Shown in pieces: positions 32,565 through 45,275 of a stretch of 64,000 bases of DNA. The translations under genes were made by a program, and so were the position numbers. Position 1 is the stretch's first letter. Each line of letters opens with the position of its first letter. Below the pieces are notes generated by a model. That model did no database searches, was not told the origin of the DNA, and saw nothing but the letters and a program-made list of their open reading frames with translations. The stretch lies in contig NC_003283.11 of NCBI RefSeq assembly GCF_000002985.6, positions 3,658,001-3,722,000 on the forward strand, given 5' to 3'. Origin of the DNA: Caenorhabditis elegans. Taxonomy: Eukaryota > Nematoda > Chromadorea > Rhabditida > Rhabditidae.

Positions 32565-35500
32565 ATGGGCAGTCATTTTTCGAAATGTGCTGGAAGTAGG
32601 TTTCTCAGTAAGCTTTTGATAAAATGCCTGCCTGCCTGCAAGGCCTGCGGAACCCTGCAGAAAGCCTTGAAAATCACACATACATCTACTGTCTTCACGT
32701 GGTATCAGAGTGCCTCATTTCGGCTTGATCTACGTAGATCTACGAAAAATGCGGGAGAAGAGATGCAGAGTTCTCAACGAATTTCGTATGGTTAAGAACG
32801 TGCTGACGTCACATTATTTTTTGGGCAAAAAATTCCCCGCATTTTCTTGTAGATCAAACCGTAATGGGACAGTCTGGCACCACGTGTGTCTTGTGAAGAC
32901 GCAGGCGGCCTTCCATGCAGGACGACATTTTTGCAAATATGATGCTTATGTAGATCATTTTTTGCAAAATTTAAGCATGTCACTGTATTACCCAAGCTAC
33001 GAAATTTTGCACTTTATGACGCTAAAATACGGTACGGTACCGGGTCTCGACACGAACATATATGCTTAAACGAAAATGAGTGTGTGCCTTTAAGGTGTAC
33101 ATACTACCGTAGCCCTCATGACTGATCGTGTCGAGACCGCGTACCGTAATTTTAATTCAATATTCCGGGTTCCGTGAAGTTGTAGTGGTTCTGGGCCGAG
33201 GGGTGGTTTAGCAGTTTTTTCGTTATTTCTCGCTAATTTTCTGGATTTTTAGACTTCCGATAGTGTCGATCAGCTCTGTTGGTGCCAAATTTTGATTTGA
33301 TTCTCAAAAAAAAAATCCTAAAATTTCGCTTGAAAATAGGATTTTGTGAGAGAAATTCGTAGTTTCCAACACTGTTGCCGAAAATGACTCATAGTCAGTT
33401 ATAAAAACAAGCAAACAAACATACAATTTTGCTGTCTTTCCTACGAAATTTCTACATTTTTTTGTGTTAAATGAGAAATTTTAGGGCCGAAAAGTGAAAT
33501 TTTGCAATGTAGAAAAATGCAAAAATGCATTTTTATACATTTTCCCTCCTATCGCGGCAATATTTGAATACACGTGGAGTCAGAAAGTCCCATTTTGCTT
33601 TGATCTACAAAAAATGCGGGAGAAGAGACGCAGAGTTCTTAACTGATTTTGCATGGTTAAGAACGTGCTGACGTCACATTTTTTGGACAAAAATTCCCGT
33701 ATTTTTTGTAGATCAGACCGTAATGGGACAGCCTGACACCACGTGCCCATAATAATTTCCCCGAAATCCCGCCACCTCCGAACTCACACTTTTTCTTACA
33801 GCACCCTCCTTCCTAACCTCACTCGAATAACCATGCTAACCACCAGCACACTACAACTCGCGAACACTTACTTACGCAAAGGTTTCGTCGCTCTTTTTCG
33901 ATTTTTTTAATGTTGTAAAACTCGCCGAAATTTATTTTTTCTATAAAATCTTGCCCATTTTTGCAGGGCTCGGCGGAACCACAGCGGCGCCGATGAGCAC
34001 AACAGTGCCGCATGATCGCACGGAAACTGGGTCGCCGGAAAACGAACGAAAGTTTAAGGTGAGCTTTTTTTCTCGAAAATATGGCTACCGTACCTCTTGA
34101 TCTTTTGATCCTTTGTTCACACCGGCGCTAATAACACTACAGTTGGTCTTGGCATTTTGCCAAGCGGAATGACATCACTTTCGCCGTGTCAGAGTGTCCC
34201 ATTTCGGCTTGATCTACGTAGATCTACAAAAAATGCGGCAGAGTACTCAACTGATTTCGTATGGTCAAGAACGTGCTGACGTCATCATATATTTTAAGGA
34301 AAAAATTCCCGCATTTTTTGTAGATCAAACCGTGATGGGACAACCTGGTATCACCTTTTACAGTGTACGTATAATCTTATTGCATAGCGGCATTTTTTAC
34401 TTATTTCCGTTTTTTTTTCACTTCTTCTACATTTTTTTCATACAATAATAGAATTTTAAATACCTCCACACACTGAATAAATAAGATGTTTTTTTTTCAC
34501 TCTGTTCCCTCAGTGCTGCTAAAAACACAAAACGAAAACATGTTGTGTTTTCCATGTTTTTCTCACTTGAATGTTCGCCGGTGTTGGTTTTTGAACTGTT
34601 AGGCTCCGCCCCAATGTTCTCTTCCGCTTGATAAGGATGATTGTTCCTGTCCCATGTCGAGGTCCGAATCGCATTAGTTGTCAAGTCAACTGTTGCTAAT
34701 GGATACCATAATGTTTCGATTTTTGGTCGTGTTGTGTGATGACACTATATAAATCATGCCCGAATTTAACACACACACATACACTCTGTTATCAGCAGCT
34801 GTGTGCTACTGATATTATTCGAATGTAGTGGAAAATGTTGCAATTTTTATTTATCACCCCTACTACATACATGCGTGGTCATTTGACACACGGTCACTAC
34901 TCGCGAATTTTTTGCAGTTAATTTCGAATTCCGGTTGACCGCAACTCGAATTTGTCAAGATGTCTCATTACCGTTTGATCTACAAAAAATGCGGGAATAT
35001 TTTTCCAGAAAAGTTGTGACGTCAGCACGCTCGTAACCATGCGAAATCAGATGAGACGTCTGCGTCTCAACTCCCGCATTTTTTGTAGATCAAATCACGT
35101 GATTCGAGATTGATTAAGCTTATATCTGTTTTGAATCCGAACGCTTGTCAAATAGTGTGAGTCACCGACAGATTAGAGGTTTTCTCGTGTTAATTCTTCA
35201 TCGAAGTCTGCATAACCTACTGATTTCTGAACAAACATCTGGTTTTTCGAATAAGTTCCGCGTAGCATGCAAATTCGGCAAATCTACTTTTTTGAAATTT
35301 GCCGTGCTCGGCAAATTCGGCAAACTTGCCGCAAATCTCTTGAATTGGACATTTCTTCGTCAATTCGACATTTGCCGAGTTTGAAACTATTCGGCAATCG
35401 GCACTTTCGGCAATTGCCGAAATATCGAAATTCCGCCACCCTTCAACGATTGTCCGAGAGGAGTTCATCATGAAAAGTACTTAATTTTCAATATTTCACG

Positions 35501-38500
35501 AATCTACGATACACTCCCACACAAGACCGCTTTTTCCATGAATTCATGAATCAGTAGATTCAAAATCCCTCTAAATCTGTTCTCCGCTTCTCGCACGTAG
35601 TGCCAGGCTGTCTCAATACAGTTTGATCTACAAAAAAATGCGGGAATTTTTTACTAGAAAAAATGTGACGTCAGCACGCTATTAACCATACGAAATCAGT
35701 TGAGATGTATGCTTCTCTCTTCCCGCATTTTTCGAAGATCAAAGCGAAATTGGACTCTCTGACTCCACGTGTCTTCCTTCTTCTTACGACTTCCGATTCA
35801 TGCTCGCTTTCGTCACACTCCGCTCGGAAACTATCGAATTCCGACACGATATCTGCGAAAATGATAATAGTGACAATGATCGAACGGTTTTTTTCTACGC
35901 CTAGTGCCCACCTACCTACTTGGTCATTGAGACAAACGACGAGAGAGGGAGAGAGAGAAATAATCAAGGCCAAAATTCAGAGGATGAAGAAATATCAAGT
36001 CGATTTTTTTTCATTTTTGACACCTTTGAACAATTCTCACTTCTTTTCTGAAACGTTTTTTTCGCTTCGCCCATTTTCAACTCTCAATCACGTGCTGCTG
36101 CTCCCCGCTTCTTGTGTGTAATTTTGCTCCGTGAGCTGGCGCGAGGCTTCTCGTTCCAAAACTCCGCCCGCCGCTTGGTGTTTGTTGAAATGTAGCAGGT
36201 GCTAATATTGGCAAATGAGTTAATACTCTTACTTGTTTCATGGCACGAATATGACATTCTCGTGTGTGTGTGCGCGTTCTTTTTCACTCTACCCGGAATA
36301 GAACACTGTAATATTACGGGAACTGCGCAATATATTTGACGCGCTAAATATCTCGTAGCGAAAACTACAGTAATTCGTTGAATGACAACTGTAGCGCTTG
36401 TGTCGATTTACGAGCTTTATTCAGCTTCGAAAAATCTTGTGTCGATTTACGGGCATTGATCAGTTTCAAAAAATCTTGTGTCGATTTACGGGCTTTAATC
36501 AGTTTCGAAAAAGCTTGCGTCGATTTACGGGCTTTAATCAGTTTCGAAAAGGCTTGTGTCGATTTACGGGCCTTAATAAGTTTCGAAAAAGCTTGTGTAG
36601 ATTTACGGGCTTTAGTCAGTTTCGAATAATCTTGTGTAGATTTACGGGATTTAATCAGTTTCGAAAAATCTTGTGTCGATTTACGGGCTTAAATAAGTTT
36701 TGAAAAAGCTTGTGTCGGTTTACGGGCTTTAATAAATTTCGTAAAAGCTTGTGTCGATTTACGGGCCCGATTTTCGAAACTAATTGAAGCCCGTAAATCG
36801 ACACAAGTTTTTTTCGAAACTTATAACAGCTCGTAAATCGACACAATTTTTTTCGAAACTGATTAGAGCCCGTAAATCGATACAAGTTTTTCGAAACTGA
36901 TTAAAGCCCGTAAATCGACACAAGCTTTTTCAAAGCTGAATAAAGCCCGTAAATCGACACAAGCGCTACAGTAGTCATATAAAGAATTACTGTAGTTTTC
37001 GGTACGAGATATTTTGGGCGTCATATACGCATTCTCAGAGTTTTTTTACCCCGTAATTGTTAACTATTTTGGTTCCTTTTTTCGCACCACGTTACCCGCA
37101 AAGTCCGTCGTAAAACATGAATCAATATATTGTCGTAGGTAGCCAATTTGACCCTATTCATTGCAGCGTCATTTAATAATGCTCATTTGCACCCACTTTT
37201 TCCCGGAAGAATCGTGTTTTCCAGCTTTTAATCTTCGATGTGTTTTTTTTCGTGTTACAACACGAAAAAACATATAAAAATATTTTTTCAAAACTGAGCG
37301 ATTTTTGAATTTTCAACAAATATTCGACTCAAGATCACTCATGTCATCAGCGTTTTCTCCGGAAAAATCAGCTTTTGCCCGGTTGTCTCTATCTTCATCC
37401 CGCTCGAACGATAGATATATAAAATAGCAGTTGTCGTTTTTTTTTTCGCTTCTCTCATTCGTTGATTCACTCTTCTCTCGCCGTTTTTTGTAATCGCGGA
37501 TGATCCCACCTTGTCATTATGAGATGGGGGGAAAAGTTTCTTCCTGTTCCCAATGAGTTTGGTTTTTTCACGTGGTGTCAGGATGTCCCATAACGGTTTG
37601 ATCTACAGAAACTGCGGGAAATTTACGTAGACCAAACCGACATGGGACGCGGTTTTTGGCTTTTCCACTTGCCTAGAGGGCTTTTCTTTGATTAATAAGA
37701 TAAGCGCATTTTCGGAAATTGAATTAGTCGGTTGTTGAGCTTAGAAATGTTTCTATGTTTTTATAGCCACGAAATCTATGAATCATAAGATTTTGAATGG
37801 CTTCCTCCTCCTGCTTATTTTTTTTGGATTATCTTTTCTAATCAAAAAAAATGCCTTTTCATTCGTCACATTATTCTCCAATGTTCCTTTTTTATGGCTT
37901 TGCTTTCCTGGTTTCTCCGCAGTCGTTCTTTCTTTTTTCTCACCTAAATCTCACCCAAAATGCCTTCTAGAATGCCGCCAGCTCGTACCGTCGGACCACA
38001 TCAGCCGGTCCAGCCAATGGTGGCACCACCTCCGACTGGGTCAATGATTCCACCACGACGTCAATCCTCCATGTCGTCTACGGTTGCCGCCGCGTCGGCT
38101 TCAAGACGGGTGTCGCCGATCTATCCGAAGATGAACAATAATAATAATAACCATCAGCAGAATCAGCATCATCGCAAGTATCGCGTGTCACCGGTGAAAA
38201 CGACGTGTAGCCGATCAGTGTCACTGGAGAGAAAGGTACTTCTGAGGCTTTTTTTTCGAAAAAAATCAAACAGAAAATTGAAAGTTTTGCAATTTTCTAC
38301 ATTTTCGGCAATTTCATCCATGTCAAAATAATTCACCCAGAGGTTAAACCCAGGGTCCGGCAATTCTACAATATTTCCTATTACATTTTAGTTCGGCAAA
38401 TCGGCAATTTGTCGGTTTGCCGCTTTGCCGGAAATTTTCAATTCCGGCAATTTGTCGGTTTGCCGCTTTGCCGAAAATTTTAATTTTCGGCAATTTTCGG

Positions 38501-41500
38501 AATTTTTAATTTTTTGCCGTTTGCCGCCTACCCTTGTATTGCCCCATGTTTTGCCAGAAATTTTCATTTAAAACTAGTGTCAAAAATCACTTGATTCATC
38601 TGCATTAATTTTCAAAGAAAAATGTTAGAACAAGATTTTTAGATTTTAGTAAAAATTCGCCGATTTTGTGGCTTTCTTGCCGATTTGCCGGAAAAATGGC
38701 GCTTGCCGAAAATTTTCCGCAAATTGTGTTTTAATAAGCAAAATTTCAATGAGCAAAATTGTACGCATGCTATGAATTTTCCTACATCTATTTTGGAACG
38801 TACGTATTTTATGAATGTTTCCTAAAAACGGAGAAAAATTTCAAAAGGGAATGTTTTAAGTGTTTCCGTCTTATTAAAAAATCTCTCTAAAAACGAAAAT
38901 TAATTTTTTGGGCAGACCGGCAAACTGCCGGTATTGAAAATTTCAGGCAAATCAGAATGACCGAATTTGCCGAACGGCAATTTCTGCTCACACCTGGGTT
39001 GAACCTCGAAGCGTTTTTATTCAAGATATATACTCCTCAAACATCAATGCATTCTAAAAAAAAAAAATTATCACCAAAAATGTGTTCTCTTCTCTGATTG
39101 GCATGATGATAACAATAATACTACAAAAAAAAAAAAATAAATCACACCTAAAAACCATAAACTAAAGTTGGCCGGCGCCGTTGCCGCCGCACACACGTAA
39201 TTCATCACCGATATCAATATTCGAACCGCCGGTCGTAAACAATCCCGGGAACAGAAAAAGAAAATGATTATAATTATTTGATTTCTGACATTTCTTTTCC
39301 CCCGTGTATGCATCAAGATAATACCGCACGTGACAGCCATCGTCCTGTAAAATGATAAGAGGTACGGTAGCCATGGGAAAATTAGATAAATTGAGTATTC
39401 GGGAAAATCGAGTTCCGGAAAAAAAAAGCCAATTAATTTGGATTTTTGTAGGTCTACAAAATTGTGCTCACCGGAGGACCATGTGGAGGCAAAACTACAG
39501 CTCAGGTAACTTTTTTAGGACTTTTCGAAGAAAAAATGGATCTCATGATTTCGAGGAAAAATGGAAAAATAAAAAAACGAAAATTTTTGATTTATTGATT
39601 TATTGAGTTTTTAAAAGGGAAAAACTGAAATTTTTGATTTTTTAAAATTTTCGAGAAAAAAATTTATATCATGTTTTTGAGAGAAAATCAAAAAAAAAAA
39701 TGAAAAACGAAAATTTTTGATTCAAAAAGATTTTTTTAATAAAAAAAAATTAAAATTTTGATTTTTTTAAATATATTTTTTAAATTGAAAAACGAAAAAT
39801 TTGTGATTTTTTGAATTTTAAAAAATTGAAAATCGAAATTTTTTGATTTTTTGAATTTTTGAAATTGAAAAACGAAAGAAATATATTTTTTCGTTTTTCC
39901 GAAAATGCAAAAAAATGTTTAGAAAAGAAAACCCCCACAAAATATAACTTTTTATCTATTTTAGTTTATTTTGATGAAAAAAATATAACAATTTCTTCTT
40001 TAAAACAATAGAAAAAATATCAAAATTTTAGGCTTATTTTTAATAAATCGAAAAATTTTCGACAATTCGGAAATTTCCGTGTTTTTAAAATTTTCGGCAA
40101 TCCGTTAAATCGGGAGTTGCTGAATTTTGAAATTTTCGGCAATTTCCGTTAATTTTAAAATTATCTTTCATTCTGGAAATTGGAATTTTTTCAATAATTC
40201 GACATTTTTGGAAATTGCCGAAAAATTGAATTTCCACCCCCCGATCAGGTGCCGAGAATTTTTTTTTGATTTTTTTCGATTTTCCGGAAAAAAACAAAAA
40301 ACAAAATTTTTTTTCATAAATTGTTGTCTAAAAATAACAAAAATGATGAAAATTTTTTAAAAATTTTTTAAAAAATTTCAAAATTTTGCATTTTCCGAAA
40401 ATTCGATTGAAAATTCGATTTCCAGGTCCGTCTCGCCACATTCTTCGAGAATCTCGGCTGGAAAGTGTTCACCGTCCCGGAGACAGCCACAATTCTTCTC
40501 GGAGGCCGCGTCAAATTCTCCGAGCTCGACACGGAGCAATCGTACATTTTCCAACGCGACTTGCTCGCCACAATGCACCAAATCGAGAACACCTTCTTCA
40601 ATCAAGCGTCGGCGATCAAGGATCGCAATGTTCTGATCATTTGTGATCGTGGATGCATGGATCCGTCGGCATACTCATCACCGGAAGACTGGCAACGGAT
40701 GTTGAAGGATCTGAACTACGAGGAGTTTGATCTCCGATGCTCGCGGTACGATCAGATTGCTCATTTGGTGACAGCGGCCGATGGAGCCGAGAAGTACTAT
40801 ACGCTTGCGAATAATGCCACGAGAAGTGAAGGAGTCAGTCATGCGATGGAGTTGGACAAACGGACAAGATCCGTTTGGATTGGACATCCGTATATGGATA
40901 TTATCGATAATAAGAACACTTCCACATTTGATGATAAGGTCAACAAGTTGATTCAGGTAAATATATTAATTGTGAAAAAAATTGAACGTTTTTTTTTTGA
41001 AAAACGGGAAAAAATCAGATGTGGTAATATTGTCGTGTTCCCGAAAAAAAAAATTTTCCCCCGTTTTGCTGATTTGAGAAAAGGCAGAAAAAAATTCGGC
41101 AAATTACCGATTTGCCGGAAATATTAATTTTCGGCGACTTGCCGGTTTGCCAATTTGCCGGAAATTTTCAGTTCCGCCAGTTTGCCGGTTTGCCGAAAAT
41201 TCTTAATTCCGGCAATTTGCCGGTGTGCCGAAATTTTTCAGTTCCGGCAATGTGCCGGTTTGCCGGAAATTTTCAATTCCGGCAATTTGCCGATTTGACG
41301 ATTTGCCGGAAATTTTAATTCCAAAAAAGTGGCAAAAACTGAGTCACTTTTTAACCATTTTTTAGCCACTTTTTAAAACAAAAAAAAATATTCCAAAAGT
41401 GTCATTTTTGCACCATATGAGTGGTCGAATTTTTTGTGTAATCAGAACTATGTAATAAATTTGTTTCGAACAATAAAAAAATAAATCAAAAAAATTGCAG

Positions 41501-43341
41501 GTTGTATGTGATCGTACTGGAATCCGCTCAGGAGACCGTCTGGCCAAAGATTCAAAGAAAAGAAAATGGCTGGTGTCAGCTGTCGACTGGAAAAATTTCG
41601 GCAAATTCGAGGAATTCGACATTGAGCACTTCTACTTGCTCTCCGACGAGTCGAATATTCAACATCGATTCCGTCGCCGTACTCAGAATAATCGATCTAC
41701 CTACACACTAACGTCACGGGAATACTTTAAAGAATCGAAAGATTCGATTGAAACACGAATGAATGTGCTCTCTCGGGACTATAACACGTACGCGAATATG
41801 CGGGATAAGAGCCGTGCGTCGATCTACAAAAAGCGGCGGTGCTTCATGTATGGGAATATGTACTTTAATATGGACATCTACAGTGATCCTCTCCCGCCAC
41901 AGGCCAACGGAAATCATTTGATCTTCCTGGAGACGTATACGACGGTTGTCAAGGGAACACCACTGCCCGAAGGATCGATGCCGCCGTTTTTGACTATTGA
42001 GAAGGTAGAACTACTACCGAAATTGAAGAAATTGAAGAATTGTGAAAAATAATGAAATTTTAAAATCTTATAGTAATGGCAAAAAAAAATTAAATTTATT
42101 TATTTTAGTAAGTATTTACGTTAACGAATAAGTTTCAAAAATTGCAAAATTAGAAATCTGGAGAATGAAGAATTTTTGGAAAAAAGTTTTTTTTTATAAT
42201 GTAAATTAATTAAGTTTTAACAAAAAAAAATGCATATTTTTTATCCTTTTTTTTTTATTTTTGAAAATTATAGGTGTTTTTAAGAAAACTTTTTTTTTTC
42301 AAAACTAGAAAAAAATTATAAAATTGCGAGAAATTGGTGAAAATTATTGAAATTAATTTTTTTTTTACATTCGATAAAAATCATAAACTATTTAGAAAAT
42401 TCACAAAAACGTTTTTTTTTCTAAAAATATTAAAAAATGACCAAAGTTGGTACTTTTTGGGGGAAAATTTTGAAATCTGGTGAAGCAAAAATTTTCAAAC
42501 AAATAAAAATTTTGTTTTTTAAAAAATAAGTTTCAAAAAACTTTTAAAAAAACCGCTTTTTGAAGAAATATGATTTTTTTAAATTAATTTTTAAATTTTC
42601 TGGTATAAAAGAAACTTGTCGAAAAAAACGTGCGAAAAATGTCGAAATTTTCTTTAAAAAATCGATAAATGACTGGAAATTATTGGAAATTGAATTTTTC
42701 TCAAAAAAAAAAATTTTTTTTAATAGGAAAAATTGTCATCGAACATTGTTTCGATTAAAAAAAACATAATAAAAAATTGGAAATTCGGGAAAAAATTTTT
42801 TAAATCAAAATTTGTTTATGAAAGAAAAATTTCCTCTAAAAATAAGAAAACTAGGCCAAAAAAAATTTTTTTTTTGAAATATAGAGTTTATTCGATTTTT
42901 TAAATTAAAAAAAAATCGAGAAACAATATAAATTTATCACACTTCTGAAATTTTTTATTTTAAATTAATGTTTATCGCATTTTTAAATATTTAAAAAAAA
43001 TTAAATTTAAAAAAACGTAATTTTTGAGTGAAGAAAATTGCAAAAAAAAACTAAAATCGATGAAAAATCTAAAAACGAAAGTTTTAGATTGTTTTAATTG
43101 TAAAAAAAATTGCTCGGAAAGTTTTTCAATTTTTTTTTCTCTGAAAAATCGAAAAACCGACACTTTTGATCGCTAAAAAATTTTAAAAAATTATTATTCA
43201 TTTCAAAAAAAAAAAGATCAAATTTTATTTTTCCAGGAAATCACCGGTGACAGTCAATACTCGATGTACTCGCTCTCGAAATACACGAAAGTTGCCAACA
43301 AGAATGAGTTCGCCGGAGCCGACAAATATAAGGATGATTGA
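32565..43341 (+). CDS. TTD14-like P-loop NTPase, three candidate N-termini, 444-489 aa for two of them
   Basis: Common exons 39452-39505, 40426-40956, 41501-42004 and 43237-43341, phase 0 throughout. The first carries the Walker A motif LTGGPCGGKTT; the second has VFTVPETATILLGG and NVLIICDRGCMDPSAY (Walker B region) and looks like a NadR/AAA_28-type kinase fold. The third (FYLLSDESNIQHRFRRR, RRRCFMYGNMYFNMDIY) fits the CYTH-like C-terminal half known from Drosophila TTD14, a protein involved in TRPL channel trafficking. Candidate first exons, all in phase: 32565-32595 (MGSHFSKCAG) or 33833-33881, each joining 33967-34058; and 37960-38235 (Pro/Ser/Asn-rich), joining 39452 directly. Stop at 43339. 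The core is certain; the upstream exons are predictions from splice phase. Confidence 0.85.
32696..32886. repeat. CACGTG palindromic element, copy 8
   Basis: Both ends intact (CACGTGGTATCAGAG and GGCACCACGTGTG). It contains GTGCTGACGTCAC and lies in the first intron of the longest P-loop gene model. Confidence 0.85.
33000..33165. repeat. GGTCTCGACACGA palindrome (TTTAAAGG family), short copy
   Basis: ATACGGTACGGTACCGGGTC and TCGACACGAACATA face CGTGTCGAGACCGCGTACCG, around GTGCCTTTAAGGTGTAC. Confidence 0.7.
33571..33745. repeat. CACGTG palindromic element, copy 9
   Basis: Well-preserved copy, with CACGTGGAGTCAGAAAGTCC on the left, CCTGACACCACGTG on the right and GTGCTGACGTCACA inside. It ends less than 100 bp before the candidate first exon at 33833. 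Confidence 0.85.
34184..34355. repeat. CACGTG palindromic element, copy 10
   Basis: Terminal CACGTG lost at both ends (CGTGTCAGAG, CTGGTATCACC). The core GTGCTGACGTCATCATA is kept. Confidence 0.75.
34953..35106. repeat. CACGTG palindromic element, copy 11
   Basis: The left terminus is degenerate (TTTGTCAAGATGTCTC). The right side ends TAGATCAAATCACGTGA. Reverse orientation relative to copy 10. Confidence 0.7.
35268..35425. repeat. short GCCGG/GGCAAATTCGGCAA repeat
   Basis: Alternating TTCGGCAAA and TTTGCCG words. A divergent and small member of the GCCGG-rich family. Confidence 0.6.
35594..35770. repeat. CACGTG palindromic element, copy 12
   Basis: Left CACGTAGTGCCAGGC, right GACTCCACGTG, inner GTGACGTCAGCACG. 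An intact inverted structure. Confidence 0.8.
36300..37040. mobile_element. foldback element with arm-internal tandem arrays (CGATTTACGGGC family)
   Basis: Outer ends: TATCTCGTAGCGAAAACTAC (left) and GTAGTTTTCGGTACGAGATA (right), next to CTACAGTAATTC and GAATTACTGTAG. Inside, about ten direct copies of a 39-bp unit, GTGTCGATTTACGGGCTTTA plus ATCAGTTTCGAAAAAGCTT, run to about 36775. Four or five inverted copies follow to 36965. No protein-coding frame is expected; the long repetitive open frames come from the 39-bp period being a multiple of three. Confidence 0.85.
37569..37648. repeat. CACGTG palindromic element, copy 13, internally deleted
   Basis: Only 80 bp: CACGTGGTGTCAGGATGTCC joined to TTTACGTAGACCAAACCGAC. 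The middle, including the TGACGTCA site, is missing. Confidence 0.75.
38385..39000. repeat. GCCGG-rich dispersed repeat in P-loop gene intron
   Basis: Arms at 38390-38545 and 38660-39000 of TTCCGGCAATTTGTCGG type surround unique sequence. GTACGCATGCTATGAATTTT at about 38760 matches the central block of other copies. Confidence 0.75.
39600..40425. other. AT-rich intron with a degenerate repeat
   Basis: Intron of the P-loop gene made of GAAAATTTTTGATTTTTTGA-like units (39590-39900) and a weak TTTTCGGCAATTTCCG block (40035-40260). No exon candidates. Confidence 0.5.
41090..41325. repeat. GCCGG-rich array in P-loop gene intron
   Basis: At least eight direct units of GCCGGTTTGCCGGAAATTTT and CAGTTCCGGCAATTTGCC, all in one orientation, between exons 40956 and 41501. 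Confidence 0.75.
42060..43230. other. AT-rich last intron of the P-loop gene
   Basis: About 1.2 kb of A- and T-runs. No exon, RNA or structured repeat seen. Confidence 0.5.
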
Positions 43342-43344
43342 GAG

Positions 43345-44320
43345 CATTTTTCCCCTCGTTTTTCCCCCCGAAAAATCAGTATTTTTCTATTTTTCCTCGA
43401 TTTTCTGATGATTTTTGTAGAAAACTCTTAAATTTTTTGCTGATTTTCTCGATTTTTTTTCTAAATTTTCCTCCAAAAAATCCCTCACGGTGCTTTAATC
43501 TTTGTTTTACTTTTTTTCAGTTTTTTTATTTTATTTTTTTCCACAAAACTCCCCCCATCCCGATCCCGCCGCCGATAATATCACAAAAATCTATGTGTTC
43601 ACTTTTCCAATTCGTCATTCACTTTTTTTATAGTTTTTAAAATCATTTTTCTGTCTTTGTTATCTGTTTTTTTTTACTTTTTCTTGCATTTTTCCACCCT
43701 AAAAATTGTGTTCCCCCGTTTAAATTAGCGTATCCTCCCAGATTTTTCATCTAATGAACTTAAACGACTTGTCCCCCCATAAAAAACAATTTTTCGCGTT
43801 TTTTTTGTAATTCAGGTGAACGTTTTTGTCAATTTTTGAATACTTTTAAAATTGTATTTTTAAATCAATATTTACCGGAAATTTTGAAAAAAAAAATTGA
43901 AAATTAACCAAAAAATCAATCTAAAAATGAGGAAACGTAAAAAAAAATTTTAATTTAAAAAAAAAACAAATATTTTCAGAAAAATCAAAAAACATTAATT
44001 TTTTCTTAAAAATATTTTTCGGTATTTTCCGAAAAGTCGATTTTTTTTTGTTGAAATAACGGGAAAAAATCGAAAAAGTTCGATTTTCCGCAAAATTTAA
44101 AAAAATTCAGAAAATTAACCATAAAAACTGATTTCAAAAAAAAAGAAAAATGACCTAAAAATTTGTGCAATTGCCCGAAAAATCGAAAATTTTAGGAAAA
44201 AATATTTAAAAATATGCTCATTTTTCCAAATTTATCGGCCTTTTTTGCATTCTAAAATTATTAAAATTTCTCTATTTTTCGCCCAAACTGGTTTAAAATT
44301 AACCGAATTATTATCCAGAC
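43345..44320. other. 3' flank and spacer after the P-loop gene
   Basis: T- and C-rich just after the stop, then homopolymeric. I found no clear AATAAA within the first few hundred bases. The open frame 43338-43640 overlaps the stop codon and is not credible. Confidence 0.4.
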
Positions 44321-44329
44321 GCAAAATTT

Positions 44330-44625
44330 TGCGATTTTTGCTCCAAAAAATGGTCTCGACACGACAATTTTTTGTTAAATGTGGTGCGAAAAAGTGCGCG
44401 CCTTTAAATTTTTCAAACTTTTGTTTCTGCGGAAATTTATTGATTTTTCATAGGTTTTCTCACGATTTGTTCAAATTCAGAAAAACTAGGAATAATCAAT
44501 TAAAATTCTGCAAAAACGAAAGTTTGAACTCACAGTACTCTTTAAAGGTGCGCCACTGTTCGCATTTAACGAAAAATTATCGTTTCGAGACCCGTACCGT
44601 ATTTTTGGGCGCAAAACTGATTTTT
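44330..44625. repeat. GGTCTCGACACGA palindrome (TTTAAAGG family)
   Basis: ATGGTCTCGACACGACAATT, GTTAAATG and GCGCCTTTAAA face GTACTCTTTAAAGGTGCGCC and CGTTTCGAGACCCGTACCG. Confidence 0.75.
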
Positions 44626-44694
44626 CGGTAATAATAATGTTGTTTTTCACTCGTGATTTGGAAGAAGCCACAGTTTTAAGCGTTTCCGTCTTAT

Positions 44695-45110
44695 AAAAAA
44701 ATCCTATAATTCCGGCAAATTGATATCCGGCAAATAGGCAACTTGCCGGAATTGAAAATTTCCGGCAAATTGACAAATTTATGGAATTGAAAATTTCCGG
44801 CAAACAGGCAACTTGCCGGAATTGAAAATTTCCGGCGAACAGGCAAATTTCTGGAATTGAAAATTTCCGGCAAATTGACAAATTTATGGAATTGAAAATT
44901 TCCGGCAAACAGGCAACTTGCCGGAATTGAAAATTTCCGGCGAACAGGCAAATTTCTGGAATTGAAAATTTCCGGCAAACTGGCAACTTGCCGGAATTGA
45001 AAATTTCCGGCAAATTGACAAATTTATGGAATTGAAAATTTCCGGCAAACAGGCAACTTGCCGGAATTTAAAATTTCCGGCAAACTGGCAACTTGCCGAA
45101 TTGTTGAGAT
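44695..45110. repeat. GCCGG-rich array, higher-order tandem
   Basis: Strict direct array of GGAATTGAAAATTTCCGGCA followed by AACAGGCAACTTGCC or AATTGACAAATTTAT. Three alternating unit types repeat in order, giving a higher-order period of about 135 bp. Confidence 0.8.
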
Positions 45111-45184
45111 ATTTCTATTCACCCTGGCGGTTTCCCGGCGCAATTGTATTTATTGTCAGGGTGGCCTTTGGGGCATAATTTGAA

Positions 45185-45275
45185 TTGCCATCGTGTTCTG
45201 TCGTCTCTTCGATCTGCACACTCTCTCGTTGTCCCACTCTCTGTCACTCTCTCACTCTCTCACTGTGGGGGCCTA
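45185..45275 (+). promoter_or_regulatory. CT-repeat tract upstream of lin-40
   Basis: CTCTCACTCTCTCACTCTCT-type pyrimidine repeat, on the minus strand a GAGA-type tract. A second CT-rich patch lies at 45975-46200. Promoter function is inference from position about 1-2 kb before the lin-40 start. Confidence 0.25.

Noticed and set aside
29112..34013. Joining the single-pass membrane gene to the P-loop gene as one locus
   Set aside because: Splicing from the donor at 29173 to 33967 gives a frame that stops after about 15 codons, while AATAAA at 28450 offers a natural end.
36378..36703. Repetitive open frames reading VDLRALISFEKA-type repeats
   Set aside because: They come from a 39-bp tandem unit inside a foldback element; several frames are open at once and none has a start or splice context.
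44486..45013. Long minus-strand frames with PEIFNSGKLPVCRKFSI repeats
   Set aside because: Translation of the GCCGG-rich array. The same peptide words arise from every copy of this repeat in the window, in both orientations.
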